Origin: Flavobacterium sp.
GTDB lineage: Bacteria > Bacteroidota > Bacteroidia > Flavobacteriales > Flavobacteriaceae
Length of the DNA stretch: 64,000 nucleotides
Assembly (NCBI RefSeq): GCF_025352425.1
Contig: NZ_JANXTI010000065.1
Span: 29,873 to 93,872 of the forward strand
Direction of reading: 5' to 3'
Part shown: positions 17,038 through 24,496 of the stretch, piece after piece
How the letters are laid out: each line of letters opens with the position of its first letter
How positions within the stretch are numbered: the stretch's first letter is position 1
The notes under the pieces: generated by a model
Seen by the model: only the letters and a program-made list of their open reading frames with translations
What the model was told of the DNA's origin: nothing
Database searches by the model: none
Translations under genes and position numbers: made by a program

Positions 17038-18111
17038 ATGGCAAAATTTCACAGCATTAAAGTGGCAGATGTTTATAAAGTAACCAAAGATTGTTCGGTA
17101 ATTACGTTCGATATTCCTGCGGAATTGCAGGAAGAATTCCAATTCAAACAAGGACAGCATCTAACGTTGAGAGCCAATATCAACGGCAAAGATGAAAGAC
17201 GTTCCTATTCGTTATGCTCCAGTCCAATGGAAAACAAATGGCAGGTAGCAGTTAAAAAAATTAGCGAAGGTGTTTTTTCCACTTTCGTAAATGATACGTT
17301 AAAAAAAGGCGATTCACTCGATTTAATTGCGCCACACGGAGCTTTCCACACAAATGTCAATCCGGCGCATGCCAAAAACTATATCGCTTTTGCCGCCGGC
17401 AGCGGAATAACGCCAATACTTTCCATCATCAAAACACATTTGGCTGCCGAACCGAAAAGCACTTTTAAACTGTTTTATCTTAATCGAACCGTTAAATCAA
17501 TTATCTTTAAAGAGGAAATTGAGCAACTAAAAAATAAATATTTCGGACGTTTTGAAATCTTTCATTTCTTAACCAAAGAACACCGAAACATTGAGCTTTT
17601 GAACGGAAGATTTTCAAAAGAAAAACTCCAAATCCTAACCGATAAAATCATCGATATACCATCCACAGACGATTGTTTTATCTGCGGTCCGGAACAAATG
17701 ATTTACCTGTTGCGAGATGAGTTAACAGCAGCCGGATTGCCCAAGGAAAAAATACATTTCGAGCTGTTCAACACAGGAATATCAGAAGAAGACAAACAAA
17801 GAATTAGCAAAATAGTTGAGAAAAAAGTCGAAGGAACAGAAGTCACGGTAATCGATGGCGGAAAAGAATTCCATTTCGTTATGGACGAAGCCTATGACAA
17901 CATTCTCGACAGCGCCATCGCCGCGGGAGCTGATTTGCCGTTCGCCTGCAAAGGCGGAGTTTGCAGCACCTGCCGATGCAAAATTGTAGAAGGTACTGCC
18001 GAAATGAAAGTGAATTATGCACTTGACGCCAGTGAAGTAGCTAAAAATTACATACTGAGTTGCCAAGCCGTACCAACATCCAAAAAGGTTGTGGTCGATT
18101 TTGGTGGTTAA
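17038..18111 (+). CDS. paaE: Phenylacetyl-CoA 1,2-epoxidase reductase subunit PaaE
   Basis: A 357-residue protein. It has a ferredoxin-NADP reductase-like half (FAD site RRSYSLCSSP near residue 59; NAD(P) site AAGSGITPILS near 119) and a C-terminal plant-type 2Fe-2S ferredoxin domain with CKGGVCSTCRCKI near residue 305 and a final Cys in LSCQAVP. It passes electrons from NADPH to the di-iron PaaA in the PaaABCE complex. Here paaE comes first in the operon, as in several Bacteroidota, rather than after paaD. A structured repeat of 69 bp separates it from paaA. Confidence 0.95.
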   Translation: MAKFHSIKVADVYKVTKDCSVITFDIPAELQEEFQFKQGQHLTLRANINGKDERRSYSLCSSPMENKWQVAVKKISEGVFSTFVNDTLKKGDSLDLIAPHGAFHTNVNPAHAKNYIAFAAGSGITPILSIIKTHLAAEPKSTFKLFYLNRTVKSIIFKEEIEQLKNKYFGRFEIFHFLTKEHRNIELLNGRFSKEKLQILTDKIIDIPSTDDCFICGPEQMIYLLRDELTAAGLPKEKIHFELFNTGISEEDKQRISKIVEKKVEGTEVTVIDGGKEFHFVMDEAYDNILDSAIAAGADLPFACKGGVCSTCRCKIVEGTAEMKVNYALDASEVAKNYILSCQAVPTSKKVVVDFGG

Positions 18112-18113
18112 TT

Positions 18114-18182
18114 AGGAGCTGATCCCGCTATCCGCTATATCTTTTGTTAAAAAACAAAAGGATACCGCTACTATCGGGGCTA
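18114..18182 (+). repeat. Intergenic structured repeat, copy A (paaE-paaA)
   Basis: Starts AGGAGCTGATCCCGCTATCC and ends CTACTATCGGGGCTA, with a central hairpin CTTTTGTT-AAAA-AACAAAAG. It shares its ends with copies at 23153, 27001 and 33056. Confidence 0.85.
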
Positions 18183-18228
18183 AAAAAGAAATGATAAGTA
18201 CACAATAACTGAACATTAAATAGAAATT

Positions 18229-19185
18229 ATGTCAGAGAAAGAGGTTAAAAATTTAGAAGAACAATTCGATGCCCGCATCGCCCGCGACGAAAAAATCGAG
18301 CCCAAAGACTGGATGCCCGAAAAATACCGTCAAACACACATTCGTCAAATGTCGCAACACGCACATTCCGAAATCGTAGGCATGCTGCCCGAAGGAAATT
18401 GGGTAACGCGCGCTCCGTCGCTACGAAGAAAAGTAGCCTTATTGGCCAAAATCCAGGACGAAGCCGGTCACGGATTGTACCTATACAGCGCCTGTGAAAC
18501 CTTGGGCATTTCCCGTGAAGAATTATATGAACAACTGCATTCAGGCAAAGCCAAATATTCCAGCATATTCAATTATCCAACATTAACCTGGGCCGACATG
18601 GGTGCGATTGGCTGGTTGGTTGACGGTGCTGCCATTATCAATCAGGTGCCTTTATGTGCAACCTCATTTGGACCTTACGCCCGTGCAATGGTTCGTGTAT
18701 GCAAGGAAGAAAGTTTTCACCAACGTCAGGGTTTTCAAATCATGATGACGTTGGCTGAAGGAACACCCGAACAAAAAGCGATGGCACAAGATGCATTGAA
18801 CCGTTGGTGGTTTCCGTCATTAATGATGCTGGGACCAACTGACGCCGCCTCAGTTCACACTGAGCAATCCATGAAATGGAAACTGAAACGCAAAACCAAT
18901 GACGAATTACGTCAGCAATTTGTAGATCAAACCGTGCCGCAAGCGGACATGATTGGCTTAACCATTCCGGATCCAACATTGAAATGGAACGAAGAAACCA
19001 AACATTACGAATTTGGCGAATTGGATTGGGACGAGTTTTGGCAGGTGGTTAAAGGCCACGGACCGTGCAACAAACTAAGGATTGATGCCCGTAAAAAAGC
19101 ATGGAGCAATGGCGAATGGGTTCGTGATGCCGCCATGGCTTACGCCGAAAAACAAACAAATAAAGAATTAGAAAGAGCAGTATAA
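18229..19185 (+). CDS. paaA: Phenylacetyl-CoA 1,2-epoxidase catalytic subunit PaaA
   Basis: A 318-residue protein, close to the 309 residues of the E. coli enzyme. Two ferritin-like iron-binding E-x2-H stretches are visible: [11 protein letters not shown] near residue 83 and [12 protein letters not shown] near 155. The oxygenase epoxidises the ring of phenylacetyl-CoA with PaaC as structural partner, PaaE as reductase and PaaB as bridge. It is followed after 70 bp by paaB. Confidence 0.96.
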   Translation: MSEKEVKNLEEQFDARIARDEKIEPKDWMPEKYRQTHIRQMSQHAHSEIVGMLPEGNWVTRAPSLRRKVALLAKIQDEAGHGLYLYSACETLGISREELYEQLHSGKAKYSSIFNYPTLTWADMGAIGWLVDGAAIINQVPLCATSFGPYARAMVRVCKEESFHQRQGFQIMMTLAEGTPEQKAMAQDALNRWWFPSLMMLGPTDAASVHTEQSMKWKLKRKTNDELRQQFVDQTVPQADMIGLTIPDPTLKWNEETKHYEFGELDWDEFWQVVKGHGPCNKLRIDARKKAWSNGEWVRDAAMAYAEKQTNKELERAV

Positions 19186-19216
19186 ATTGTTATCAGTTCT
19201 CTGTTCTCTGTTTTAA

Positions 19217-19248
19217 ACGGACAACCGACAACCGACGACGGACAACTT
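19217..19248 (+). repeat. GACAACC-type direct repeats between paaA and paaB
   Basis: ACGGACAACCGACAACCGAC continuing GACGGACAACTT is built from repeated CGACAA/CGGACAA words. A 26/32 ungapped match occurs inside the E2 gene at 29046-29077. Confidence 0.6.
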
Positions 19249-19255
19249 TAAAACT

Positions 19256-19537
19256 ATGAAAAACTGGCCACTTTGGGAGGTATTTATCAGAAGTAAAAAC
19301 GGATTAGAACACCGTCATTGCGGTTCCCTTCACGCAAGTGATGCAACGATGGCGCTAGAAAACGCTCGCGATGTCTATACCCGCAGAATGGAAGGCGTGA
19401 GCATTTGGGTCGTTCCATCAGCGCAAATCACAGCATCCAACCCGGAAAATAGCGCAGAGCTTTTTGATCCTGCAAAAGATAAAGCCTACCGTCATCCAAC
19501 GTTTTATGAACTTCCGGACGAATTAAAACACATGTAA
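19256..19537 (+). CDS. paaB: Phenylacetyl-CoA epoxidase subunit PaaB
   Basis: A 93-residue protein matching PaaB in length and in WPLWEVFIRSKNGLEHRHCGSLHA at the N-terminus, ARDVYTRRMEGVSIWVVP in the middle and FYELPDELKHM at the end. PaaB bridges PaaAC units in the epoxidase. The stop is 1 bp from the paaC start, so translation is coupled. Confidence 0.95.
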   Translation: MKNWPLWEVFIRSKNGLEHRHCGSLHASDATMALENARDVYTRRMEGVSIWVVPSAQITASNPENSAELFDPAKDKAYRHPTFYELPDELKHM

Positions 19538-19538
19538 G

Positions 19539-20291
19539 ATGAAAGACAATTTAGTGCAATACATCTACGGAATTGCCGATAACGCACTGATTTTGGGCCA
19601 GCGTTTAGGCGAACTTTGCGGACACGGGCCAAGCTTGGAAACTGATATTGCCATGACTAATATTTCGCTCGATTTGTTGGGGCAAGTGCGTAGTTACTAC
19701 CAATACGCGGCGCAATTACAAGGTGGAGACGTCACCGAAGACACCATCGCTTTTTTGCGTTTGGAAAGAGAATACAAAAATATACTGCTGGTTGAACAAC
19801 CAAATACCGATTTTGCTTATTCCATCACAAGACAATTCCTGTTCGATATTTTTCATTTGGCTTTATTGGAACAATTGCAAAACAGCAAAGATGAAATGCT
19901 TTCGGCCATTGCCAAAAAAAGCATCAAGGAAGTTTTATACCACACGCGTTTCTCTTCTGACTGGATCAAAAGATTAGGAGATGGTACCGAAGAAAGCCAC
20001 GATCGTATCCAAACAGCGATGAATGATTTATGGATTTTTACAGATGAATTATTCCACCAGACAGATGCAGACAAAGCAATTGTTACCGAAGGAATCGGTG
20101 TAGATGTGACACTTTTAAAAGCAGGTTTTTATCAAAAGATAAATGCTATTTTAGAAGAAGCAACATTGCAACAGCCAGCCATTGAATACTTCCAAAAAGG
20201 AGGAAAGTTAGGAATTCACAGTGAACACATGGGTTACATTTTGACAGAAATGCAGTTCATGCAAAAAACGTATCCCAACATGAATTGGTAA
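19539..20291 (+). CDS. paaC: Phenylacetyl-CoA epoxidase structural subunit PaaC
   Basis: A 250-residue ferritin-like protein (DNALILGQRLGELCGHGPSLETDIAMTNI near the N-terminus; GKLGIHSEHMGYILTEMQFMQ at the C-terminus). PaaC resembles PaaA but acts as the structural partner. Length is normal. One base separates it from paaB upstream and from paaD downstream. Confidence 0.96.
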   Translation: MKDNLVQYIYGIADNALILGQRLGELCGHGPSLETDIAMTNISLDLLGQVRSYYQYAAQLQGGDVTEDTIAFLRLEREYKNILLVEQPNTDFAYSITRQFLFDIFHLALLEQLQNSKDEMLSAIAKKSIKEVLYHTRFSSDWIKRLGDGTEESHDRIQTAMNDLWIFTDELFHQTDADKAIVTEGIGVDVTLLKAGFYQKINAILEEATLQQPAIEYFQKGGKLGIHSEHMGYILTEMQFMQKTYPNMNW

Positions 20292-20292
20292 A

Positions 20293-20793
20293 ATGACGGC
20301 AACTGAACTTCATATCGACCAACAACTGTTTGATATACTCGAAACAGTATCAGACCCGGAAATTCCCGTACTTTCCATCATGGAGATGGGAGTAGTACAC
20401 TCGGCAATATTGGTAAATGACGTAGTTGAGGTCGAAATTACGCCAACATACAGCGGTTGTCCAGCCATGGATGTAATTACGGATGATATCAAATCAGCCT
20501 TCAAACAGAAAGGGTTTCAAACCAATGTTAAGTTAGTATTGTCACCAGCCTGGACCACCGATTGGATTACGCCAAAAGGACGCGTAGCTTTAGAAAAATA
20601 CGGGATTGCTTCTCCGTTAACTGCTGAGGCAGACAAAGAAGCATTATTAGGAAACAAAAAAGTTGTGAAATGTCCGCAATGCGGATCATTGAACACAAAA
20701 CTAGTCAGTCAGTTCGGATCCACAGCCTGCAAAGCATTCTTTCAATGCGAAGATTGTTTGGAGCCGTTTGACTATTTCAAATGTTTAAAATAA
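20293..20793 (+). CDS. paaD: Epoxidase maturation factor PaaD
   Basis: A 166-residue protein. It has an N-terminal MIP18/DUF59 domain (DPEIPVLSIMEMGVVHSA, PTYSGCPAMDVI) and a C-terminal four-cysteine zinc-ribbon-like motif (CPQCGSLNTK, CEDCLEP). PaaD is thought to help assemble or protect the iron centres of the epoxidase. Tight spacing (1 bp after paaC, 7 bp before paaG) supports a single transcript. Confidence 0.94.
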   Translation: MTATELHIDQQLFDILETVSDPEIPVLSIMEMGVVHSAILVNDVVEVEITPTYSGCPAMDVITDDIKSAFKQKGFQTNVKLVLSPAWTTDWITPKGRVALEKYGIASPLTAEADKEALLGNKKVVKCPQCGSLNTKLVSQFGSTACKAFFQCEDCLEPFDYFKCLK

Positions 20794-20800
20794 AGTATAG

Positions 20801-21580
20801 ATGAGTTCAGTACTTCTTAAAATAGAAAACAACATCGCGTTTATTAATTTAAACCGACCGGAAGTTTTTAATAGTTTCAATCGTGAAATGGCTTTGTCAT
20901 TACAAAACATATTGGACGATTGTGATAATGATGCCAACGTTCGCGCTATTGTAATCACCGGAAATGGAAAAGCTTTTTGTGCCGGACAAGACTTAAAGGA
21001 AGTTACCGATCCCGAACTGAATCCAGGTTTCAGAAAAATCCTTGAAGAACACTATGGTCCCATTATTCAAAGAATCAGGACCATAGAGAAACCGGTGGTA
21101 GCCGCTGTAAACGGTGTAGCCGCTGGTGCAGGAGCTAATATAGCTTTAGCCTGTGACATCGTGGTTGCCGCGGAAAATGCCAGTTTTATCCAGGCGTTTA
21201 GTAAAATCGGATTGGTTCCTGACAGCGCCGGAACATTTTTCCTTCCGAGATTAATCGGATTCCAAAAAGCTTCCGCCATAATGATGTTGGGCGATAAAAT
21301 AAGTGCATTGGAAGCTTTTAATATGGGAATGATATATAAAATAATTGCATCGGGACTATTTGAAGAAGAGGTTTGCAATTTAGCGATGACTTTAGCTCAA
21401 ATGCCCACAAAGGCTTTAGGTTTAACCAAAAGATTATTAAACCAATCGATGACCAATAATTTGGAACAACAACTCGCATTGGAAAGTGATTTGCAGATTG
21501 AAGCCAGTTCGTCCAACGATTACAAAGAAGGCGTAACCGCTTTTGTAGAAAAAAGAACGCCGGAGTTTAAAGGAAATTAG
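20801..21580 (+). CDS. paaG: 2-(1,2-epoxy-1,2-dihydrophenyl)acetyl-CoA isomerase PaaG
   Basis: A 259-residue crotonase-fold protein. Specific PaaG-like features are CAGQDLKEV near residue 61, FSKIGLVPDSAGT near 132-144 with the catalytic Asp in VPDSAGT, and the C-terminal YKEGVTAFVEKRTPEFKG. PaaG turns the ring epoxide into oxepin-CoA and can also move double bonds later in the pathway. It is 1 bp from paaH. Confidence 0.92.
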   Translation: MSSVLLKIENNIAFINLNRPEVFNSFNREMALSLQNILDDCDNDANVRAIVITGNGKAFCAGQDLKEVTDPELNPGFRKILEEHYGPIIQRIRTIEKPVVAAVNGVAAGAGANIALACDIVVAAENASFIQAFSKIGLVPDSAGTFFLPRLIGFQKASAIMMLGDKISALEAFNMGMIYKIIASGLFEEEVCNLAMTLAQMPTKALGLTKRLLNQSMTNNLEQQLALESDLQIEASSSNDYKEGVTAFVEKRTPEFKGN

Positions 21581-21581
21581 T

Positions 21582-22748
21582 ATGAAAGTAGCAGTTATAG
21601 GTTCCGGAACCATGGGAAGCGGTATTGCGCAGGTAGCTGCCACAGCAGGTTGTGACGTAAAAATTTACGACACCAATCTAGATGCCTTATCCAAAAGCAA
21701 GGCGGCTTTAGAAAGTACTTTATCTAAATTAGTTGAAAAAGGAAAAATCGAGGCCAGCGAAAAATCCCGAATCACTCAAAACATTGCCTATGTTCACGCT
21801 TTAGGCGATTTGTCGCACTCCGATTTGGTGATTGAAGCCATAGTCGAAAATGCTGACATCAAACGAAAATTGTTTTCTGAACTCGAAAATTATGTGTCGC
21901 CAGAAACAATCTTGGCTTCCAATACGTCTTCATTATCAATAGCTTCCATTGCCGCTTCCTGCCATAAGCCGGAACGCGTTATTGGAATTCACTTTTTTAA
22001 TCCAGCACCATTAATGCAGTTGGTTGAGATTATTCCTGCCGTACAAACCAGCGAGGAAGTTTTAAAAATTACTATCCAAACTATAACCAACTGGAAAAAA
22101 GTGGTTGCCGTAGTGAAAGACACTCCGGGATTTATCGTAAACCGCGTCGCCAGGCCATTTTACAGCGAAAGCCTACGAATGTATGAAGAAGGCGTAGCTG
22201 ACTTTGCCACCATCGACTGGAGTTTAAAAACTATTGGCGGATTCAGAATGGGACCATTCGAACTAATGGATTTCATCGGAAACGATGTCAATTATGCCGT
22301 AACCGAAAGTGTTTTCACAGCCTTCTATTTTGACCCCAAATTTAAACCATCATTTACACAAAAACGTTTGACAGAAGCTGGTTTCTTCGGAAGAAAAACG
22401 GGAAGAGGCTTTTATAATTACAATCAACAAGCTGTCACCTCGAGCGCAGTCGAGAGGCCCAAAGAAGATTTAGCTTTGGCACAAACCATATTCGAACGTG
22501 TTATTGTTATGCTTATCAACGAAGCAGCTGATACATTGTTTCTGAACATAGCTTCCGCTAAAGACATCGACAATGCCATGACAAAAGGCGTAAATTATCC
22601 AAAAGGATTATTGGAATGGGCAGACGAATTAGGCATAAAATGGTGCGTAGAAAAACTCGACGCGTTATACAATGAATACCATGAAGACCGCTATCGTTGC
22701 AGCCCGATTTTAAGAAGAATGAGTGCAGTTAATAAAACTTTTTTCTAA
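21582..22748 (+). CDS. paaH: 3-hydroxyacyl-CoA dehydrogenase PaaH
   Basis: A 388-residue protein with an N-terminal NAD-binding motif (GSGTMGSGIAQVAATAG, residues 7-23), the HFFNPAPLMQLVEII active-site stretch near 139 and a repeated C-terminal 3HCDH domain. It is shorter than the E. coli PaaH of about 475 residues. It oxidises 3-hydroxyadipyl-CoA in the lower pathway. The TAA stop and the paaI ATG share one base. Confidence 0.93.
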   Translation: MKVAVIGSGTMGSGIAQVAATAGCDVKIYDTNLDALSKSKAALESTLSKLVEKGKIEASEKSRITQNIAYVHALGDLSHSDLVIEAIVENADIKRKLFSELENYVSPETILASNTSSLSIASIAASCHKPERVIGIHFFNPAPLMQLVEIIPAVQTSEEVLKITIQTITNWKKVVAVVKDTPGFIVNRVARPFYSESLRMYEEGVADFATIDWSLKTIGGFRMGPFELMDFIGNDVNYAVTESVFTAFYFDPKFKPSFTQKRLTEAGFFGRKTGRGFYNYNQQAVTSSAVERPKEDLALAQTIFERVIVMLINEAADTLFLNIASAKDIDNAMTKGVNYPKGLLEWADELGIKWCVEKLDALYNEYHEDRYRCSPILRRMSAVNKTFF

Positions 22749-23155
22749 TGGATGGCACCAAAATACCATGCAAAATGTTGAGCCTTGATCCATACAGCCA
22801 ATGGCTCGGCATCGAAATTCTCGAATGTGAACTTGGGCGTTGCAGAGTTGCTATGACCGTTCGCAAGGAAATGCTCAACAGTATGAATAAAGCCCACGGC
22901 GGAATTACTTATTCTTTGGCCGATACCGCTTTTGGATTTGCCGCAAATACGCATGGCAGATTCGCAGTTTCCATCGAAACGTCAATCAATCATATCGAAG
23001 CCGTGAACGAAGGCGATTATCTGGTGGCCGAATCCATCATCGAAAAAGTAAACAATAAACTCGGTTTCAACATTATCGAAGTAAAACGCGGCAACGAAAT
23101 GGTCGCGCTGTTCAAAGGCGTTGTTTACAGAACTGCTAAAGAATGGGAGGATTAG
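22748..23155 (+). CDS. paaI: Hotdog-fold acyl-CoA thioesterase PaaI
   Basis: A 135-residue protein with the PaaI signature HGGITYSLADTAFGFAANTHG near residues 45-65, including the Asp of the catalytic motif. PaaI rescues CoA from dead-end ring-hydroxylated acyl-CoAs. Its TAG stop codon is part of the TAGGAGC start of repeat copy B, so insertion of that repeat may have set the C-terminus. Confidence 0.93.
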   Translation: MDGTKIPCKMLSLDPYSQWLGIEILECELGRCRVAMTVRKEMLNSMNKAHGGITYSLADTAFGFAANTHGRFAVSIETSINHIEAVNEGDYLVAESIIEKVNNKLGFNIIEVKRGNEMVALFKGVVYRTAKEWED

Positions 23156-23234
23156 GAGCGGTTGGTTCGGGCTTTTCCAGTAATGGTAATTCCCGCTTTC
23201 CGCGCTGCATGGCAGCTTGCTGCAATCGGGGCTA
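23153..23234 (+). repeat. Intergenic structured repeat, copy B (paaI-paaJ)
   Basis: Runs from TAGGAGCG, which includes the paaI stop, to GCAATCGGGGCTA. The core (GGTTCGGGC ... GTAATTCCCGCTTTCCG) differs from copies A, C and D but resembles the element at 53604-53673. GCATGGCAGCTTGCTGC forms an internal hairpin. Confidence 0.8.
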
Positions 23235-23268
23235 AAGAGTAAATGAATTGAATAGAATTTAAAATACA

Positions 23269-24471
23269 ATGGAAGCATACATCATAGACGGAGTCCGTAC
23301 TCCAATCGGAAGTTACCAAGGTTCACTGGCATCGGTTCGCGCGGATGATTTAGGTGCATTGGTTATAAAAACCGTAGTTGAAAAGAATCCAAATATTCCT
23401 AAAGATGCATACGACGATGTAATCATGGGCTGTGCGAATCAAGCCGGAGAAGACAATCGTAATGTAGCTCGTATGTCTTCGCTTTTAGCAGGATTGCCAT
23501 ATAGCGTTCCCGGAGAAACTGTAAACCGTTTATGCAGTTCGGGACTGTCGGCAATAATCCACGCAAATCGCGCTATCAAAGCTGGTGACGGACACATTTT
23601 TATCGCAGGCGGAATCGAAAATATGACTCGTGGACCATTAGTAGTTTCTAAACCATCAGCTGCTTTCGGAACCGATTCCAAAATGTACGATTCAAGTTTC
23701 GGTTGGAGATTTATCAATCCGAAACTGCATCAAATGTATGGTACAGATGCGATGGGAGAAACAGCAGAAAATCTGGTGGAAATCTACAATATTTCAAGAG
23801 AAGATCAGGATGCTTTTGCTTTGAACAGTCAGATAAAAGCAGCAGCAGCTCAAACATCAGGAAGATTGGCAAAAGAAATAGTTGCTGTAGAAATTCCGCA
23901 ACGCAAAGGCGACCCAATTCAATTTTCTAAAGACGAATTCATAAAACCAAACACAACATTAGAAGGCTTATCCAAATTACGCACAGCTTTCAAGAAAGAC
24001 GGAAGTGTAACCGCCGGAAATGCTTCGGGCTTAAACGACGGAGCAGCAGCAACTATCATCGCATCCGAAGAAGCTGTAAAAAAATACAATTTGAAACCTT
24101 TAGCAAGAATAGTAAGCTCTGCAGTAGTTGGTGTTGAACCAAGAATTATGGGAATCGGCCCGGTTGAAGCTACTAAAAAAGCATTGGAAAAAGCAGGCTT
24201 GACATTAGATCAAATCGACATTATCGAATTAAACGAAGCATTTGCAGCACAAGCCTTAGCCTGTACACGCGCATGGGGAATCGCGGATAACGACCCAAGA
24301 TTAAATCCAAACGGCGGTTCGATTGCAATTGGACATCCACTTGGAGTTACAGGAGCCAGAATTGCGTATTCCGCAGCCTTAGAATTACAGCTAACAGGAA
24401 AACGATATGCATTAATTACAATGTGTATTGGCGTGGGACAAGGTTACGCAGCCATAATTGAAAAAGTATAA
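23269..24471 (+). CDS. paaJ: 3-oxoadipyl-CoA / 3-oxo-5,6-dehydrosuberyl-CoA thiolase
   Basis: A 400-residue thiolase. The nucleophilic cysteine is in VNRLCSSGLSAI near residue 90, and the other active-site motifs are NEAFAAQALA, GHPLGVTGARI and CIGVGQG. Length and the GEDNRNVARM region match PcaF/PaaJ enzymes. It releases acetyl-CoA twice in the pathway, leaving succinyl-CoA. The gene is preceded by repeat copy B and followed after 25 bp by paaZ. Confidence 0.94.
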   Translation: MEAYIIDGVRTPIGSYQGSLASVRADDLGALVIKTVVEKNPNIPKDAYDDVIMGCANQAGEDNRNVARMSSLLAGLPYSVPGETVNRLCSSGLSAIIHANRAIKAGDGHIFIAGGIENMTRGPLVVSKPSAAFGTDSKMYDSSFGWRFINPKLHQMYGTDAMGETAENLVEIYNISREDQDAFALNSQIKAAAAQTSGRLAKEIVAVEIPQRKGDPIQFSKDEFIKPNTTLEGLSKLRTAFKKDGSVTAGNASGLNDGAAATIIASEEAVKKYNLKPLARIVSSAVVGVEPRIMGIGPVEATKKALEKAGLTLDQIDIIELNEAFAAQALACTRAWGIADNDPRLNPNGGSIAIGHPLGVTGARIAYSAALELQLTGKRYALITMCIGVGQGYAAIIEKV

Positions 24472-24496
24472 AATTTACTGAACTAAATTCAGCACA